Shown here: positions 1 through 10,445 of the stretch, one piece after another | How positions within the stretch are numbered: position 1 is the stretch's first letter | Layout of the letters: each line of letters opens with the position of its first letter | Source of the DNA: Leishmania mexicana MHOM/GT/2001/U1103 | Lineage: Eukaryota; Euglenozoa; Kinetoplastea; Trypanosomatida; Trypanosomatidae | Length of the DNA stretch: 64,000 nt | Assembly (NCBI RefSeq): GCF_000234665.1 | Contig: NC_018325.1 | Coordinates: 620,512-684,511 of the forward strand | Reading direction: 5' to 3' | The notes under the pieces: model-generated | Databases searched by the model: none | Seen by the model: the letters and a program-made list of their open reading frames with translations, nothing else | Told to the model about the DNA's origin: nothing | Position numbers and translations under genes: made by a program

Positions 1-1095
1 AGCGGCACCAGCAGCGGCTTCCACCGCCGCCACCTCCTCGTCCTCCCCCTCAACCGTCTCCAGCAGCGCCACCAGCATGTCCGCGTTGACCAGAAGGAAG
101 TAGACACTGGCAAACAAACCCGTCCACCACAGCGTCTGGAGCCGCCCACTGCGGTACTGCCTTTCAGCTTCGTTCGCCATGGCCGCATGCGGGTCCACAT
201 CCGCTGCCGCTTCGCACGGCTTCAGGCAGTATGTCCCGCTCTCTGCCTCGAAGAACTGGCGACGCATCCCCTCCACGTACTCGAGGAGTGCTGGGCACGC
301 GTACTGCACACGTCGCTGGTGCCCCTTGACCCCCGCGGCGGCCTCTCTCAAATCAGCGTGCACAAAACTCGACGCGGCCGCATACACGAGCGCATCGATA
401 TACGTGGGCCGAGAGGTGCCCAAAAAGAACACATTACCTGCTTCGATACCTGCGGAGGTTGCCGTCTTCCGCAACGACTCCAGCACGGCAAAGGCCTTGT
501 CCACCTCCTCCCCCACTTCCTTGAGCTTGGCGAGGGACGCCAGCGAAAGCTTCCCGCGCGGCACCTCGGCAGCAGCGGTGCCGGAGTGAAAGAAGGGATT
601 CTCACTCAAAATGTGCGCACGATACGTCCCCCGCATCCCTTCCCAGAAGCTTGCCACTTTCGGTTCGACGCTCCTGCGCATCGCCGCCTTGTAGAGGGCG
701 GGGTCGAAGTGCGCGTAGAAGAGAAAGGCGGGAAAGATGCACTGCACCGTCAGCACTTCGACGCACATGGCCGCTGCAGCATGCGTGCTGGGCACGGTGG
801 CAAAGGCACTCTCGCCGCCAAGACGCTTGAGACACGGCATCAGACCCGCGCACACCTCGGACTTGGCTTTGGCGGGGCTGGTGCTGCCCGTTGCCGCAGC
901 GGCGGAAGACAAAGAGGCCGCCGGCGAGATCGTCAAGGAAAGATCGCCAAGGCGGGCGTCAGCGCGTGTGTAGCGCACATCCGCAAAGCGAAGCATCGTC
1001 TCCACGGCGAGCGCATTCGGATCCGCAGTGGGCAAGGCGAGGGCTGCTGGATACCGGGCAAAGACCGTTGCGGGGGCTGCCGCTGGTGATGACAT
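1..1095 (-). CDS. Metaxin/SAM37-like mitochondrial outer-membrane protein (3' end cut by window edge)
   Basis: The reading frame is open from an ATG at 1095 to the left edge (365 codons, no stop reached). The N-terminal part (YPAALALPTADPNALAVET, about residues 15-33) resembles the start of the Tom37/metaxin GST-like fold. Around residues 220-240 the FFLGTSRPTYIDALVYAAAS segment matches the GST-C signature of metaxins (glycine, then 'P-T-x-x-D-A'). A hydrophobic stretch near residues 317-345 (WWTGLFASVYFLLV...) is a plausible C-terminal membrane anchor, followed by an acidic tail. Metaxin/SAM35/SAM37 proteins assist beta-barrel insertion in the outer mitochondrial membrane; that role is inferred here from fold resemblance. 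It is the last gene of the array within the window, and its upstream spacer is unusually long (8 kb). Confidence 0.72.
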   Translation of the reverse strand, partial: MSSPAAAPATVFARYPAALALPTADPNALAVETMLRFADVRYTRADARLGDLSLTISPAASLSSAAAATGSTSPAKAKSEVCAGLMPCLKRLGGESAFATVPSTHAAAAMCVEVLTVQCIFPAFLFYAHFDPALYKAAMRRSVEPKVASFWEGMRGTYRAHILSENPFFHSGTAAAEVPRGKLSLASLAKLKEVGEEVDKAFAVLESLRKTATSAGIEAGNVFFLGTSRPTYIDALVYAAASSFVHADLREAAAGVKGHQRRVQYACPALLEYVEGMRRQFFEAESGTYCLKPCEAAADVDPHAAMANEAERQYRSGRLQTLWWTGLFASVYFLLVNADMLVALLETVEGEDEEVAAVEAAAGAA

Positions 1096-1554
1096 CTTGG
1101 AGGTCGTTACTGTCGTAGAGAAAGGAAAAAGGCTGCCGGAAAATGCGCCAGATGCGCACAGACGCGCAGCAAGACGGAGGGGCGGGACGGGACAGTGTAG
1201 AGGAGGGTATGAGGCGAAGAGCGTGTGCGCACTTGACGACCATCGGTCGGCTTCTTTTCATCTGCAGGGGGCCCACATTCCTAGGAGAGCATAGGCGCAT
1301 CGAGGCACACGGAGTGGGTCGTCTGACTTGATCAGGACCACGCGTGAAAATCTGCGTAGCGAGAAGAGCACTGGAGGTGAGGGCGGTAAAGACCCGCTCG
1401 GCACAGGTGCACGCAGGCACAAACAAATGCCCACCTCTCGACACAACGCATACGCCTAGCGAGCGAGAGGAGGATGAGAAAGACGAGGAAGGACCCCGTC
1501 TCGGCTGCACACACGTGGCTTCCTTGAAAACTGCGCGCCCATGCGCACCAGTGG

Positions 1555-1592
<38 letters not shown>

Positions 1593-2625
1593 TGGGGAAG
1601 GGGGGTGATGCACCCGCCACCACCACCACCCGCCCCTCTCCATGCCTTGACGGTGTAGACCGCTTATCTCTCACCCTCCCAATTCGCTTGTGATAGTGTT
1701 TCCATGTTTTATGTTGGTGCATGTGCTCATCCACTTATACATTGCACGAGGAGGCGGCGGCGGCGAAGGGGGGAGGGGAACGAGGGGGTGGTGTGTGGTG
1801 TGTGGGGAGAGTGCGAGCCTTCCAGCCGTCACCCCCCCGTCGCACACCCACCCCCTCATTCCCCGATGGTGCAGACACGAATACGCACAGACACCTCATC
1901 CTGTTTATATATATATATATATACAGGCACACAAGCACAGCTGAACAGAGAGCCAGGTATGCTGTAAAATACACAAACCATCCAACAAGAAACAGACCGA
2001 CTAGGACGCACGCGCACACGCACGGGCGCACATAGTGTGAAAGGGGGGGACACCAGGAAACGGGAAAACAAAACAAAGGAAAAGGGAGTGGGGAGTGAGA
2101 CAGGTAGCCAAAGAACAGAACACACGACAACTTACTTAGATACACACGAGAACAAGAACGGGTTCACACACCACACGCACGTGCACACGCACGTACACAC
2201 ACGCCATGGACACACACGGACATCAAGAGAGAGAGGAAGAGATATACAGCGAAGGGCTCAACAGGGAAAGAAAAGAACGCAAAGCATGCAAGACAACGCC
2301 AGCAGAAAATGTGTTCAGCGCGTCTCGCCAAAGCACATTCCTCTCCAACCACGGAGGACGAGGGGGGAGGGGAGGGGGAGGACGTAGAGACATACGGAAC
2401 ACACCGACAAAGGGGTCTTTTTACAGCCACAATGGACGTCAGCCACTCACACGGGTGACAGAGAAACAGACCGGTGGCTGGGAGGGTGTTGGTATTAGTG
2501 AACGGCATGCGTGGGAGGGGGAGGGGGAAGGGGACGACAGGTTATCCGCGCATGGGTGCGGTGAACAAGAAGCACCAGAACGCTCCAGCGAAAGAGGAGC
2601 TATGAAGGAAAAATACTTTTTTTAC
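1096..2625. other. Gene-free spacer upstream of the metaxin-like gene
   Basis: No credible coding frame. It holds a (GT)n microsatellite at 1557-1591, a purine-rich block around 1745-1790, a (TA)n tract at 1906-1924 and A-rich/purine-rich sequence at 2040-2400. On the minus strand these purine blocks read as pyrimidine tracts and could serve trans-splicing. Reading frames here are low-complexity shadows. Confidence 0.6.
1557..1591. repeat. (GT)n microsatellite
   Basis: Uninterrupted GT dinucleotide tract of about 17 units in the spacer upstream of the metaxin-like gene. Confidence 0.9.
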
Positions 2626-4228
2626 CATCAGCATGTCCGCTCTACAGACGAACACGTCCGCAACCGATATACGCGCATACACAGCCACAGCCCATCCACC
2701 CCTGTTGCACGGAGGCCACATCCTGGCCGTCTAGGACGGGACGTCTGCTGTCGAACCGGGCTATGCGTCTAGCGGGCCCGTCGTGTCCTTCTTCGCCTCT
2801 TCTTCGGATACGCGCTGCACCACTGGCGCAGCACACACCTAGATGGACCACGTGCCTGGATCTGAGCGGGCCGCACCCAGGGTCCTGCGCGAGGGCGGAA
2901 GCAGTGGGCGCCCATCGTACGGGTAACAGTGGCTGGCTCACGTGCATGCCGGATGAACTCAGCGAGGAAGCCGGCCAGCCTCGGGCCAGGGCCCTCTCAG
3001 AGACGGCGCCCTGCCTGTGTGCCGTGTGTCGCCCTCAGTCACTCCAGCCCGCGGCATTCCACAATATCGTGCAGTCACTCTCCGCCTTGCAGCCGGGATA
3101 ACTCGACGGTGGAGCTCGGGGCGCTCACGTCAGACTTCCGGCATCTGTGCCGCATCAGCCCACACGGTTGCACGGAGGAGGTGGCGCACATGTTTCGGCA
3201 CACATGCACCGCGGGGGCTGATTCGTATGGATTTCGTCGCGCCTCCTCTGCCCATCACTCGTGCCCTGCTGGCCTCTCGATGCCCTGCTTGGATGTCATG
3301 CACCATGCCGGCTGCGGTCCGCAGCGCGTGCGCACAGTGCTCGCATTTTCGCATCGTGGGGCCTGTTCCAGGAGGACCTCGGTGTCTGGCGGGTTCGCCG
3401 TCCTCCATCCTCCATGTCTGACCGTGTCACGGAGGGAGGGCGTGTCTGGACGGCCTGCCCGCGTGTGCCGCAACAGGTGGGATGCTGCCACGGACTCGTG
3501 GCGGCATGGAGCACACCACCCTCTCCTGAACCCGCATGCCTCTGACAGGAGCGGGTGTGTCAAGGGGAAGGGGCCCACGCATACGCATGCACCTCCGCAC
3601 AAAGAGCTCATCGCCTGTCCTCCTGAGGAGGCAGCCACACACACCTGACAGAGGGAAGCCCCGTCCAGCGCGACCGAGGTGTGCGTCAAGCGTCGTGCGC
3701 TTCGCGAGTCTCGCGTGGCATATCGGGCACAGCACCGGGCCGGACGCCCTCATAGCATAAACTCAGGCAGGGGGAGAGGTGCCGCAATGCTAGCGGAGCA
3801 GTGGGCAGCACACCATCTGCACGCCATCGTGTTGCGGTCACGCACCAACCACTGTGGGAATCCAAAGCACGGCCAGATGCCCGTGCAGCACTGGGCGAGG
3901 ATGCCCACCTGTCGTCTCGCGAGCTCGGCACCCTTGTTCCTCCGGTGTGGGACGGCTGTGGCCAGGTAGCGTTTGCCGCCGCGTGCCGCATCGTGCCGCG
4001 CACGTTTTTTTTCGGGGGGGGGGGGGAGAGTGTGTGTGGGGGGGGGGGATGTCGGCCTCTGGCGTCTGAGGCCGGTGATCGAGTCCGTCATCCGTGCAGT
4101 CGGCATCGGCGTCCCAGAAACCGCTGACTCTGCGCAACCGTGCCGACTTCGTTGTTGTGTTCCACTCTCCCCAAAGCCGTCACAGACAGACGAGCACGAG
4201 AGGCGCACGCGACGGGCCCGCAGCGCGC
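2626..4228 (-). mobile_element. 1.6 kb interspersed repeat, copy A: degenerate ingi/L1Tc-related element (DIRE-like)
   Basis: This 1,603 bp block recurs at 38786-40387 in the same orientation with almost no differences apart from a variable poly-G tract. The minus strand contains broken C2H2 zinc-finger motifs in different frames: CPICHARL followed by an L-D-A-H (about 3690-3730), CAPCRHESVAASHLLRH (about 3480-3535, C-x2-C-x8-H-x3-H) and CEHCAHALRTAAGMVH (about 3295-3345). C2H2 fingers are typical of the C-terminus of the ingi/L1Tc retroposon protein, so I read the block as the decayed 3' part of such an element on the minus strand. No frame is intact, and no reverse transcriptase motif was recognised. 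The family assignment is inference; the duplication is seen directly. Confidence 0.6.
4010..4050. repeat. Poly-T then G-rich tract inside repeat copy A
   Basis: A run of eight T is followed by two G runs of 11 or more separated by a short GT stretch. This is the only place where copies A and B clearly differ in length and sequence (compare 40165-40208). A G-quadruplex is possible on the plus strand. Confidence 0.75.
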
Positions 4229-7200
4229 CTTCACGTGTTGAATCGCAGACCCGACTCGGTAGAAGGCTCGTCCAAATATGCTCACAATCACAACTCTCTC
4301 CGGCACAGGGCTACCCCAGACCTGTCCGCCGACACCAAGCGCCGGTACCGAAGACCGTGATATCACGGTGAGGTTGCCGGCATCCTCAGAGGGTGCCAGG
4401 TGAAGAAAAGAAAAAATTGTTAGGCAGAGGAGGACATGGAAAAGAGAGGAGGTTGTGCACTCCCGCACAAACCGACGAAACACGCGGTACCAACGAGGAA
4501 GCAGGGTGGAGGGTGGCAGAGGGGAAGACACGGACGCAGCGAAGCGCTTCGCCGATCGGCGCACGGAAGCGAAAACAAAGAAATCTGTTCGAATCACACG
4601 GGAGAGGGAGGGAGGGCGGGGAGAGAGAGAGACACGTACAGCCACATGCACACACACGCACACGCACGACCACCAACACAGGCATACAGATACAGTATCC
4701 AAAAAGATAAAGAAGAAACTGAGCGAGCGAGCGAGACGTCTAAACAGCCCCTGGCCACCATGAGGGCCCGTACATGCATGAGGAATGTAGAAGAGTGACA
4801 AGGGGGAGGAGGTGGGGGAGGGGGGACGCAGGGTGATCAGGCGAGAGCAACGGCAAAAACAGAAGAAAAAGTCCACACAGCCACAGCAAGGCAGACAACC
4901 GAAAACTCATGATGATCCTGTACGGCAAGTGCGAGCCGTGTGGCGATGGAGGAGGTAGCCTGAGGTGATCCCTTCGCCTGCCGAACCAAGGCGTGACAGA
5001 TCCTGACCTTGATCACATACATATGCATACATGCACGCATGCGCGTCACTCAGACATGGAGCGCGCGTGGGACGAACAAAGCGAAAGAAAGGAGAGAGAC
5101 GCGTGTATAAAAGCCAAAGAAAGGATGAGAGGAAAAGGCAGGAGGGAGAACAGGCGAAGGTAGAGGAGGGGGGCGTCATGTCGGCAGCGGCGGGGTAAAA
5201 GAATGCCAACACGGCAGGCGTGCATCAGCAAAAAAAAGGGAGAGGAGGGGGAGGGGGGTACAAGCAAATGGCCCACACACACACAGGCACATACATACAC
5301 ATACGCACATACACGCTGGAAGAGCTCACATAAATATATACCCGCGCAAAACATAAAGGCCCACACATACATAAGTGTATGTACGCATGCGCATCTTTCT
5401 ATATATATATATTGTACATCAACCGACTGAGCGGACGACAGAAGAGGTAGACAACATGGACGCGACAGAGGGGGAAAGGCTGCCTGGCCGACAGGGCCGA
5501 CAGGCACAGCTACAGCATGTAAGAGAGGGCGAGATGGCACTGTACATGGAAACGAAGGAACACCGACATCAACAAGCAGCACATGACTCAGACGCAAACA
5601 CGAGAGCACTGATACCAGTGGAGAAAAAGATCGGAATGCGAAGCGATGCTTGCGTGTGCGCACGCACACGGTTTTCTGGGGCGAGAGGAGGACAGGGGGC
5701 AACACAGCAGGAATAGAGTCTCCACCCCTCTCCCAGGGCGTGGGGGGGGGACAGACAGTCATCATCCGAACGGCAGAGCAGAGAGGGCGCGTGTGAGGGG
5801 TGAAGGAGAGCAGAGCGAGGCGACACACAAGCCCACTCCCAGACGCCAGACGCCAGCGCATACACACTTACATGCAATGAAAACTTGAGCTTCGGCCGGA
5901 TAAGAAAGAGGACATGAGGAAGGCTGGACACACCAGTAGACCCACTCCTCAGCCCTCATCCTCCCACCTGCCGTCGCCGGTGATACTCCGCGACGCTACG
6001 GAGCTGAAAACAAGAAAAGGCGAGACCGGGCTCGGCGCGTGTGCGTGTGTCAAGCACAGCGTAGCGTCTCGCCGTTTTGGAGGCTGATGTCTCTCCCCTG
6101 TCACTGTGCGTGCACAGGTGCGTTGGCATCGGTTGGCATGCATTCACGCGTGTCGGAGGCATGTCAATGCTTCCCTCCCTCTCTGCATTCCTCGAGGGTT
6201 TCTTGAGATGATCTGCCTTCTCGCCTTGCCGCTGTTGCCCTTCTCGTCTTGCCGTCCTCATCCTCATTGCTTGAGAGAGAGCGAGAGTCCACTGCATGCG
6301 GCGGTGAAGAGAGCAGCCACCATTCCGTCGTGGTGCTGCATCTCCCCCCACCCCCTTCTCTCTCCCTCAAACCCTTCTTTGGGTTAGCGTAGTCAAGCGT
6401 GTTCACCTACGGGTGTAAGAGGGAGACGTATCGTAAATGTGTGCCGGTGCATGCGTGTGCTGGTGCGAGTACCTCGGTGTGCTCCGCCCACCCACCAACT
6501 CCTGTTTTGTTTTGTTTTCCTGTTTCTGTTTCCTTGTTGGTTTTCACTGTACATGACGATACCGCTGCTCGCGCTCACGTTCGATGCACGCGCCCGCACA
6601 CAAAAGAGGAAAAGGCGAAGAGACCTGAGGAGACAACGCGTGTGCGCAAGCGACACGCCATTTTCGCTTTATTCTTCGTGTCGGGCTCTCTTCCGATCAT
6701 CTCCATTCTCCCTCCCACCACTGCCAAAGGGCAGTCTTCGTGCGTTACGCCCCGTCTGCCTCTGCCTCTGCCTCTCACGGGCAGCAGGGAAGCACCCCCA
6801 AAAAAAAGGAAGAAGCGAGATTCACCCAACGGCGAGACACACACACGAGTAGGGAGAAGAGGCTCGGGCACAGGAGACGAAGCGAGCCACGAAGAGAAGG
6901 GCAAGCAGTAGCAGCAGAGAGAGACCAGGAGACACGCAGAGCCACAACAGACATGTACACATTTTGCATTCCTCGCTTACCCGTGTCGTTCGTTCCTTCT
7001 TAGTAGTTTATCCCGAGAACGAGGACACGAAGCCGAACACACTATCAAAGAACCCCTCCCCACCTTCGCCATCGCCAAAGGGAGGGCAACAGTCGTCAAC
7101 GTCAACGTCCACGAAGCCGGCCAGAGCACCCGGCGAACCTCCACCACCACGGTGGAAGCAAGCAACACCACACAAACAAAGCGCGAACGTGGGAAGAGGG

Positions 7201-8544
7201 AGAAGGGTGATGAAAGAAAATGGGGAGGGGAGGCAAGAAGTGAAGCGCATCTCAAGGACGGTGAGGGATACAAAGTACACGCACGCACACAGAGAGAGAA
7301 AAAAAAGGAAACAGGGAAGAGCGACACGAACCGGCCGTGACGACAGCGCTGCACGTGTGCGTAAGAGTGCGTGCGGTAGGATGAGCGACTTGAGAGGTGA
7401 CAGACGTGTGATACGGGTGAGGAGGTGGTAGAAGCGAAAACACGGCTGGGCCTGTCAGTGGGTGCACCGGTGTGTACGACACGCGTTGTCATCAACAGTC
7501 CTATACGACAATCTACAGACAGTGGCACTGTTGTCCTCACGCCTCTTCTCCCCTCTCACACACACAAGCACACTCTGCTAGCGCCTCACCCCTCTGCGCA
7601 CCTAGGTGCCTTTAAACTGCAGCGACATGCAATGATACTGCAGGCGGACAGGAGAGCGCTGGGAGGAAGACAAGCACGCATGTAGAGAGAACGAAACGGT
7701 ACCGAGGGCAGCGAGAGGGACAGAACTAGAGATGGAAAGAGAAGCGGTGCCCATGCGAGTGTGAGCTAGCAATTGACGGAGTGCATGACGGGGGGGGTGT
7801 GGGAGGGGAGGGAGGGAGGGAGGGGGAGTGGGATTGAGTGAGAGAGATCCAGTGCAGACAAGAAAAATGGAGTGTCGGAGCCGACAACAAAACGTAAATG
7901 TGAAGAAGAGAAGAGAGTGTGCGTACTGCACACACACGCACACGCACACACACGCAGAGACGAACATAAGGGATGATGAACAAACGAAACAGAAAACATC
8001 CGGGGAGTGGTACATCCGTGAGAAAGTGATGTCATAAGAAGAAGCACAGCTTAAACAGGAAAAGGGGGAGGGGGGGGGTTGCATGCCATTGCAGTAAAGG
8101 ACATCATCCATTTGATGGAAAAGGGAGCAGGAGAGACGCAGAAAGCACATGTGTGTGGGTGTGTGTGCGTAACAGGGGGAGGGGAGGGGAGGTGACATCA
8201 GGCGTACTTCGTTACAAGAGCAGAAGAAGCCACACGAAGACACAAAATATATGGCAAACCGCAAGGAGGAGGAGAAGTACGCCGCTGCCCCTCCTCCCCC
8301 TCCTCCTCCTCGGCAGGCCCCTCCACTTGCCGGAGAGCGTCTGGTACAGAGAGCGAAGAGCAAAAGTAAAGGAAGCACACACACACAATGATGTACATCG
8401 TTGTCGATGCGCCAGCTTGCATGTGCGTAAGGGTCTGAGTTTCGGTGTGACTTGGAAAACCCCCTTTTTTATATAGCTATGTGTGTCTCCCTTGCCTTTC
8501 AGCGTCCTCGAGTCACCCCTGATCATCACGGGTAGTGTTGGGAG
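4229..8544. other. Gene-free spacer (about 4.3 kb)
   Basis: I found no supported gene on either strand. The sequence is purine-rich on the plus strand for long stretches (4380-4860, 5040-5260, 7050-7330, 7690-8000) with CA-rich runs and a short (TA)n at 5399-5411. Long frames such as 5046-5867 and 7602-8384 on the minus strand are S/C/V/L-rich translations of pyrimidine tracts with no domain. Confidence 0.55.
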
Positions 8545-9141
8545 GGGTGGCACACACCCCTCAGTGCGTGGTCTCAGCAGGGGTCCCGTACCACCTCTCA
8601 TTCTTTGTGTGTGTGTGTGTGTGAGGGAGGCAGCTCAGCAGCCCCTACCTAGCCCTTGCCAGTGCCGAGCTACCTGTGGTGGTGACAGGGTCAGGAGCCG
8701 GAGACGCGGGGAGCTCAGAGGGCGATGCATGGATGCTGATGTCGGCGGTCAGGTCCGGGACGGCGTGGCGTCGGAGCCGCCTGCGACAGCGAACACGTGT
8801 GCAACATGCATATGGTAGGCAGAGTGCCAGCGCGACTCGAGCGTATCCCACGCCCGGCCCTCACACTGCCCACCGGCGGGGATGGGAGGCGCCGGAGTGC
8901 CGCCCCCTGCGGGTTATGTGCCACAGATGGGGACCTGCCTAATGGGAGCGGCTGTGAGGCGACCTGCGCAGCGTGGGGTGGTGGTGGGCAGAGAGTGAGG
9001 CGGAGACCGTGTCGAGATGGCCGGGCCGGCGCATCGCTGCAACGCGCGTGCCTAGCATTGCTTCGCATCACGCGGGCTGGGGCGTGTTACAGGGCTGGGG
9101 GAAAAACGGTGCTTGGGCTGATGCTGTGTGCGGCAGAGAAG
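8545..9141 (+). mobile_element. SIDER2-like retroposon copy 1
   Basis: A 597 bp block repeated at 12035-12631 with no indels and one visible substitution (T at 9096, C at 12586). Related, more diverged copies lie in the opposite orientation at 12782-13285 and 47267-47862. The size (~0.6 kb), interspersed distribution and A-rich 3' tail on other copies fit the Leishmania SIDER2 family. Sense orientation is plus, i.e. antisense to the genes. Its 3' end lies 23 bp from the stop codon of the 9165-10445 gene, so it would form most of the proximal 3' UTR in antisense. The tail itself appears lost in this copy. Confidence 0.75.
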
Positions 9142-9164
9142 GGACAAGCTGAAAGCACGCGCTT

Positions 9165-10445
9165 CTAGTCGTCATCGATATCACGGACGCTCTGCAGGAG
9201 GTACTCAAGCGAGGGTATATCCATGCTGAGGCGGGCGTCAAGAGGCGAGTTGCCGGCGCTCGACCTGTCGCCGCTGATCACCGTGAATCCGCCCCCGTTG
9301 GCGAGCTGTGAACTCTCGGGGTCGTGGTGGCTGGGACCACTGAGGCCGAGACCCGAGCTGCGCAGGGAGGGGTGCGAGAACTGCTGGTGAGGCTGCTGCA
9401 GTGTCGGCTGCGGTTCGTCGGAGTTGGTGTTCGGCAGAGGGTACCCCAACATGCGCAGCGCCTCGACCTCCGACACACTGAAGCGCGACTCCGCCGCAGC
9501 CGGTGAGACGATGGTGGGGGGAGGGACAAACGGCTGCCTGTCGGCAGACGGCGCAGGGCCGTTGGCGCGGGAGGCAGAGGTGGAAGGCGACACCACCGAC
9601 GCCGTGCTCAGCCGCTTCGGAGACGCGTCCGTCGGACCGTCCACGAGGCAGTGAAAACCGTGTATGCACTCGTACAGTCCAGTGGAGACGTTCAGTTGGA
9701 GGTGCTTCATCGCCCGCAAGTTGTTGTGGATGCTGCACATCTCCTGCTCTTCCTCCTTACCCTTGTGTCCCCGACCGCGACGGTGACTGGGGGTGGTGCT
9801 GTTCGCCGTCGGCGTCGTGGCGGCGCTGCCACGCATGTTTGACGGCGTCCAAGGCGCGGCGCTGCTGTTTGGCACGAATTCACTTACTCTTCTGCCTGGC
9901 ACCGCCACGCGGCCAGAGGCGGACGGGGACATCTGATGTGCCAACACTTGCTCCACTCGCATGCGGATTGGCTGAACTAGGGTGGTGGGGTAGTCGTTCA
10001 GCAGCGACATGAGCACTGTGAGAAGTGCGTTATGCGAGCACTGCTGCAGTAAGTAACATGTCTGGTTGTACGCGTGCTCCAACTGCGCCGCGGCCATGGC
10101 TACAGCCTGCTGCTGCTGCAGCATCGTGTAGATGTGGCTATTCTCCACGCTGTGTGGCTGGCTAGGCGGCGACCCAGATATTGTTGCGCCACCCACTTTC
10201 AGCCTATCGTCGCTGTGCGGCACTAGAGTGAAGCCACCTACTGCGCCACTGGAGGTGCTAGCGGTGTTCACCTTTAGGTTCTCCTCGTCCAGCAGCGGCA
10301 CTGATGTGCGCTGAGACGCGGCGGCGTTGCTGCCATTGTGGATATGGTCCTTAGTGCCGTTGCCGGTGCTACTAGCCGCGGCGGTCGTCGTCGTCGGCAC
10401 GAGGCTGTGGTGCTCCCCCCTTGGGGTTTTCTTTACCGACTTCAT
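9165..10445 (-). CDS. Hypothetical low-complexity protein with a Cys/His cluster (426 aa)
   Basis: I do not recognise this protein by family. The chosen start is the ATG at 10445, giving a basic start (MKSVKKTPRG). Upstream codons translate as hydrophobic/proline low complexity without a convincing earlier ATG. Residues 1-100 are S/T/G-rich and probably disordered. Residues 105-172 form a Q/A/L-rich helical segment starting with LQQQQ. Residues 237-266 carry C-S-I-H ... E-C-I-H-G-F-H-C, a Cys/His pattern that could bind one zinc and is reminiscent of small zinc motifs in kinetoplastid RNA-binding proteins. Residues 320-426 are again disordered, ending in an acidic D-I-D-D-D. Near-identical SIDER2-like repeats flank the gene on both sides. 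A role in mRNA regulation is only a guess. Confidence 0.75.
   Translation of the reverse strand: MKSVKKTPRGEHHSLVPTTTTAAASSTGNGTKDHIHNGSNAAASQRTSVPLLDEENLKVNTASTSSGAVGGFTLVPHSDDRLKVGGATISGSPPSQPHSVENSHIYTMLQQQQAVAMAAAQLEHAYNQTCYLLQQCSHNALLTVLMSLLNDYPTTLVQPIRMRVEQVLAHQMSPSASGRVAVPGRRVSEFVPNSSAAPWTPSNMRGSAATTPTANSTTPSHRRGRGHKGKEEEQEMCSIHNNLRAMKHLQLNVSTGLYECIHGFHCLVDGPTDASPKRLSTASVVSPSTSASRANGPAPSADRQPFVPPPTIVSPAAAESRFSVSEVEALRMLGYPLPNTNSDEPQPTLQQPHQQFSHPSLRSSGLGLSGPSHHDPESSQLANGGGFTVISGDRSSAGNSPLDARLSMDIPSLEYLLQSVRDIDDD

Noticed and set aside
2929..3648. 239-codon plus-strand frame, also present at 39089-39808
   Set aside because: Identical in both copies only because the repeat itself is identical; antisense to the zinc-finger debris and without a domain.
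4586..4600. GTTCGAATC, resembling a tRNA B box
   Set aside because: No flanking T-stem complementarity, no A box at the right distance and no acceptor stem.
4088..4876. 262-codon minus-strand frame crossing the right end of repeat copy A
   Set aside because: It runs from unique spacer into the repeat and is not kept in copy B; a shadow of polypyrimidine sequence.
5046..5867. 273-codon minus-strand frame
   Set aside because: Composition is S/C/V/L-rich with repeated C-V-C-A runs, the translation of pyrimidine and GT-rich sequence; no domain, poor start context.
7602..8384. 260-codon minus-strand frame
   Set aside because: Opens with poly-G and C-V-C-V-C-V stretches from microsatellites; no recognisable fold.
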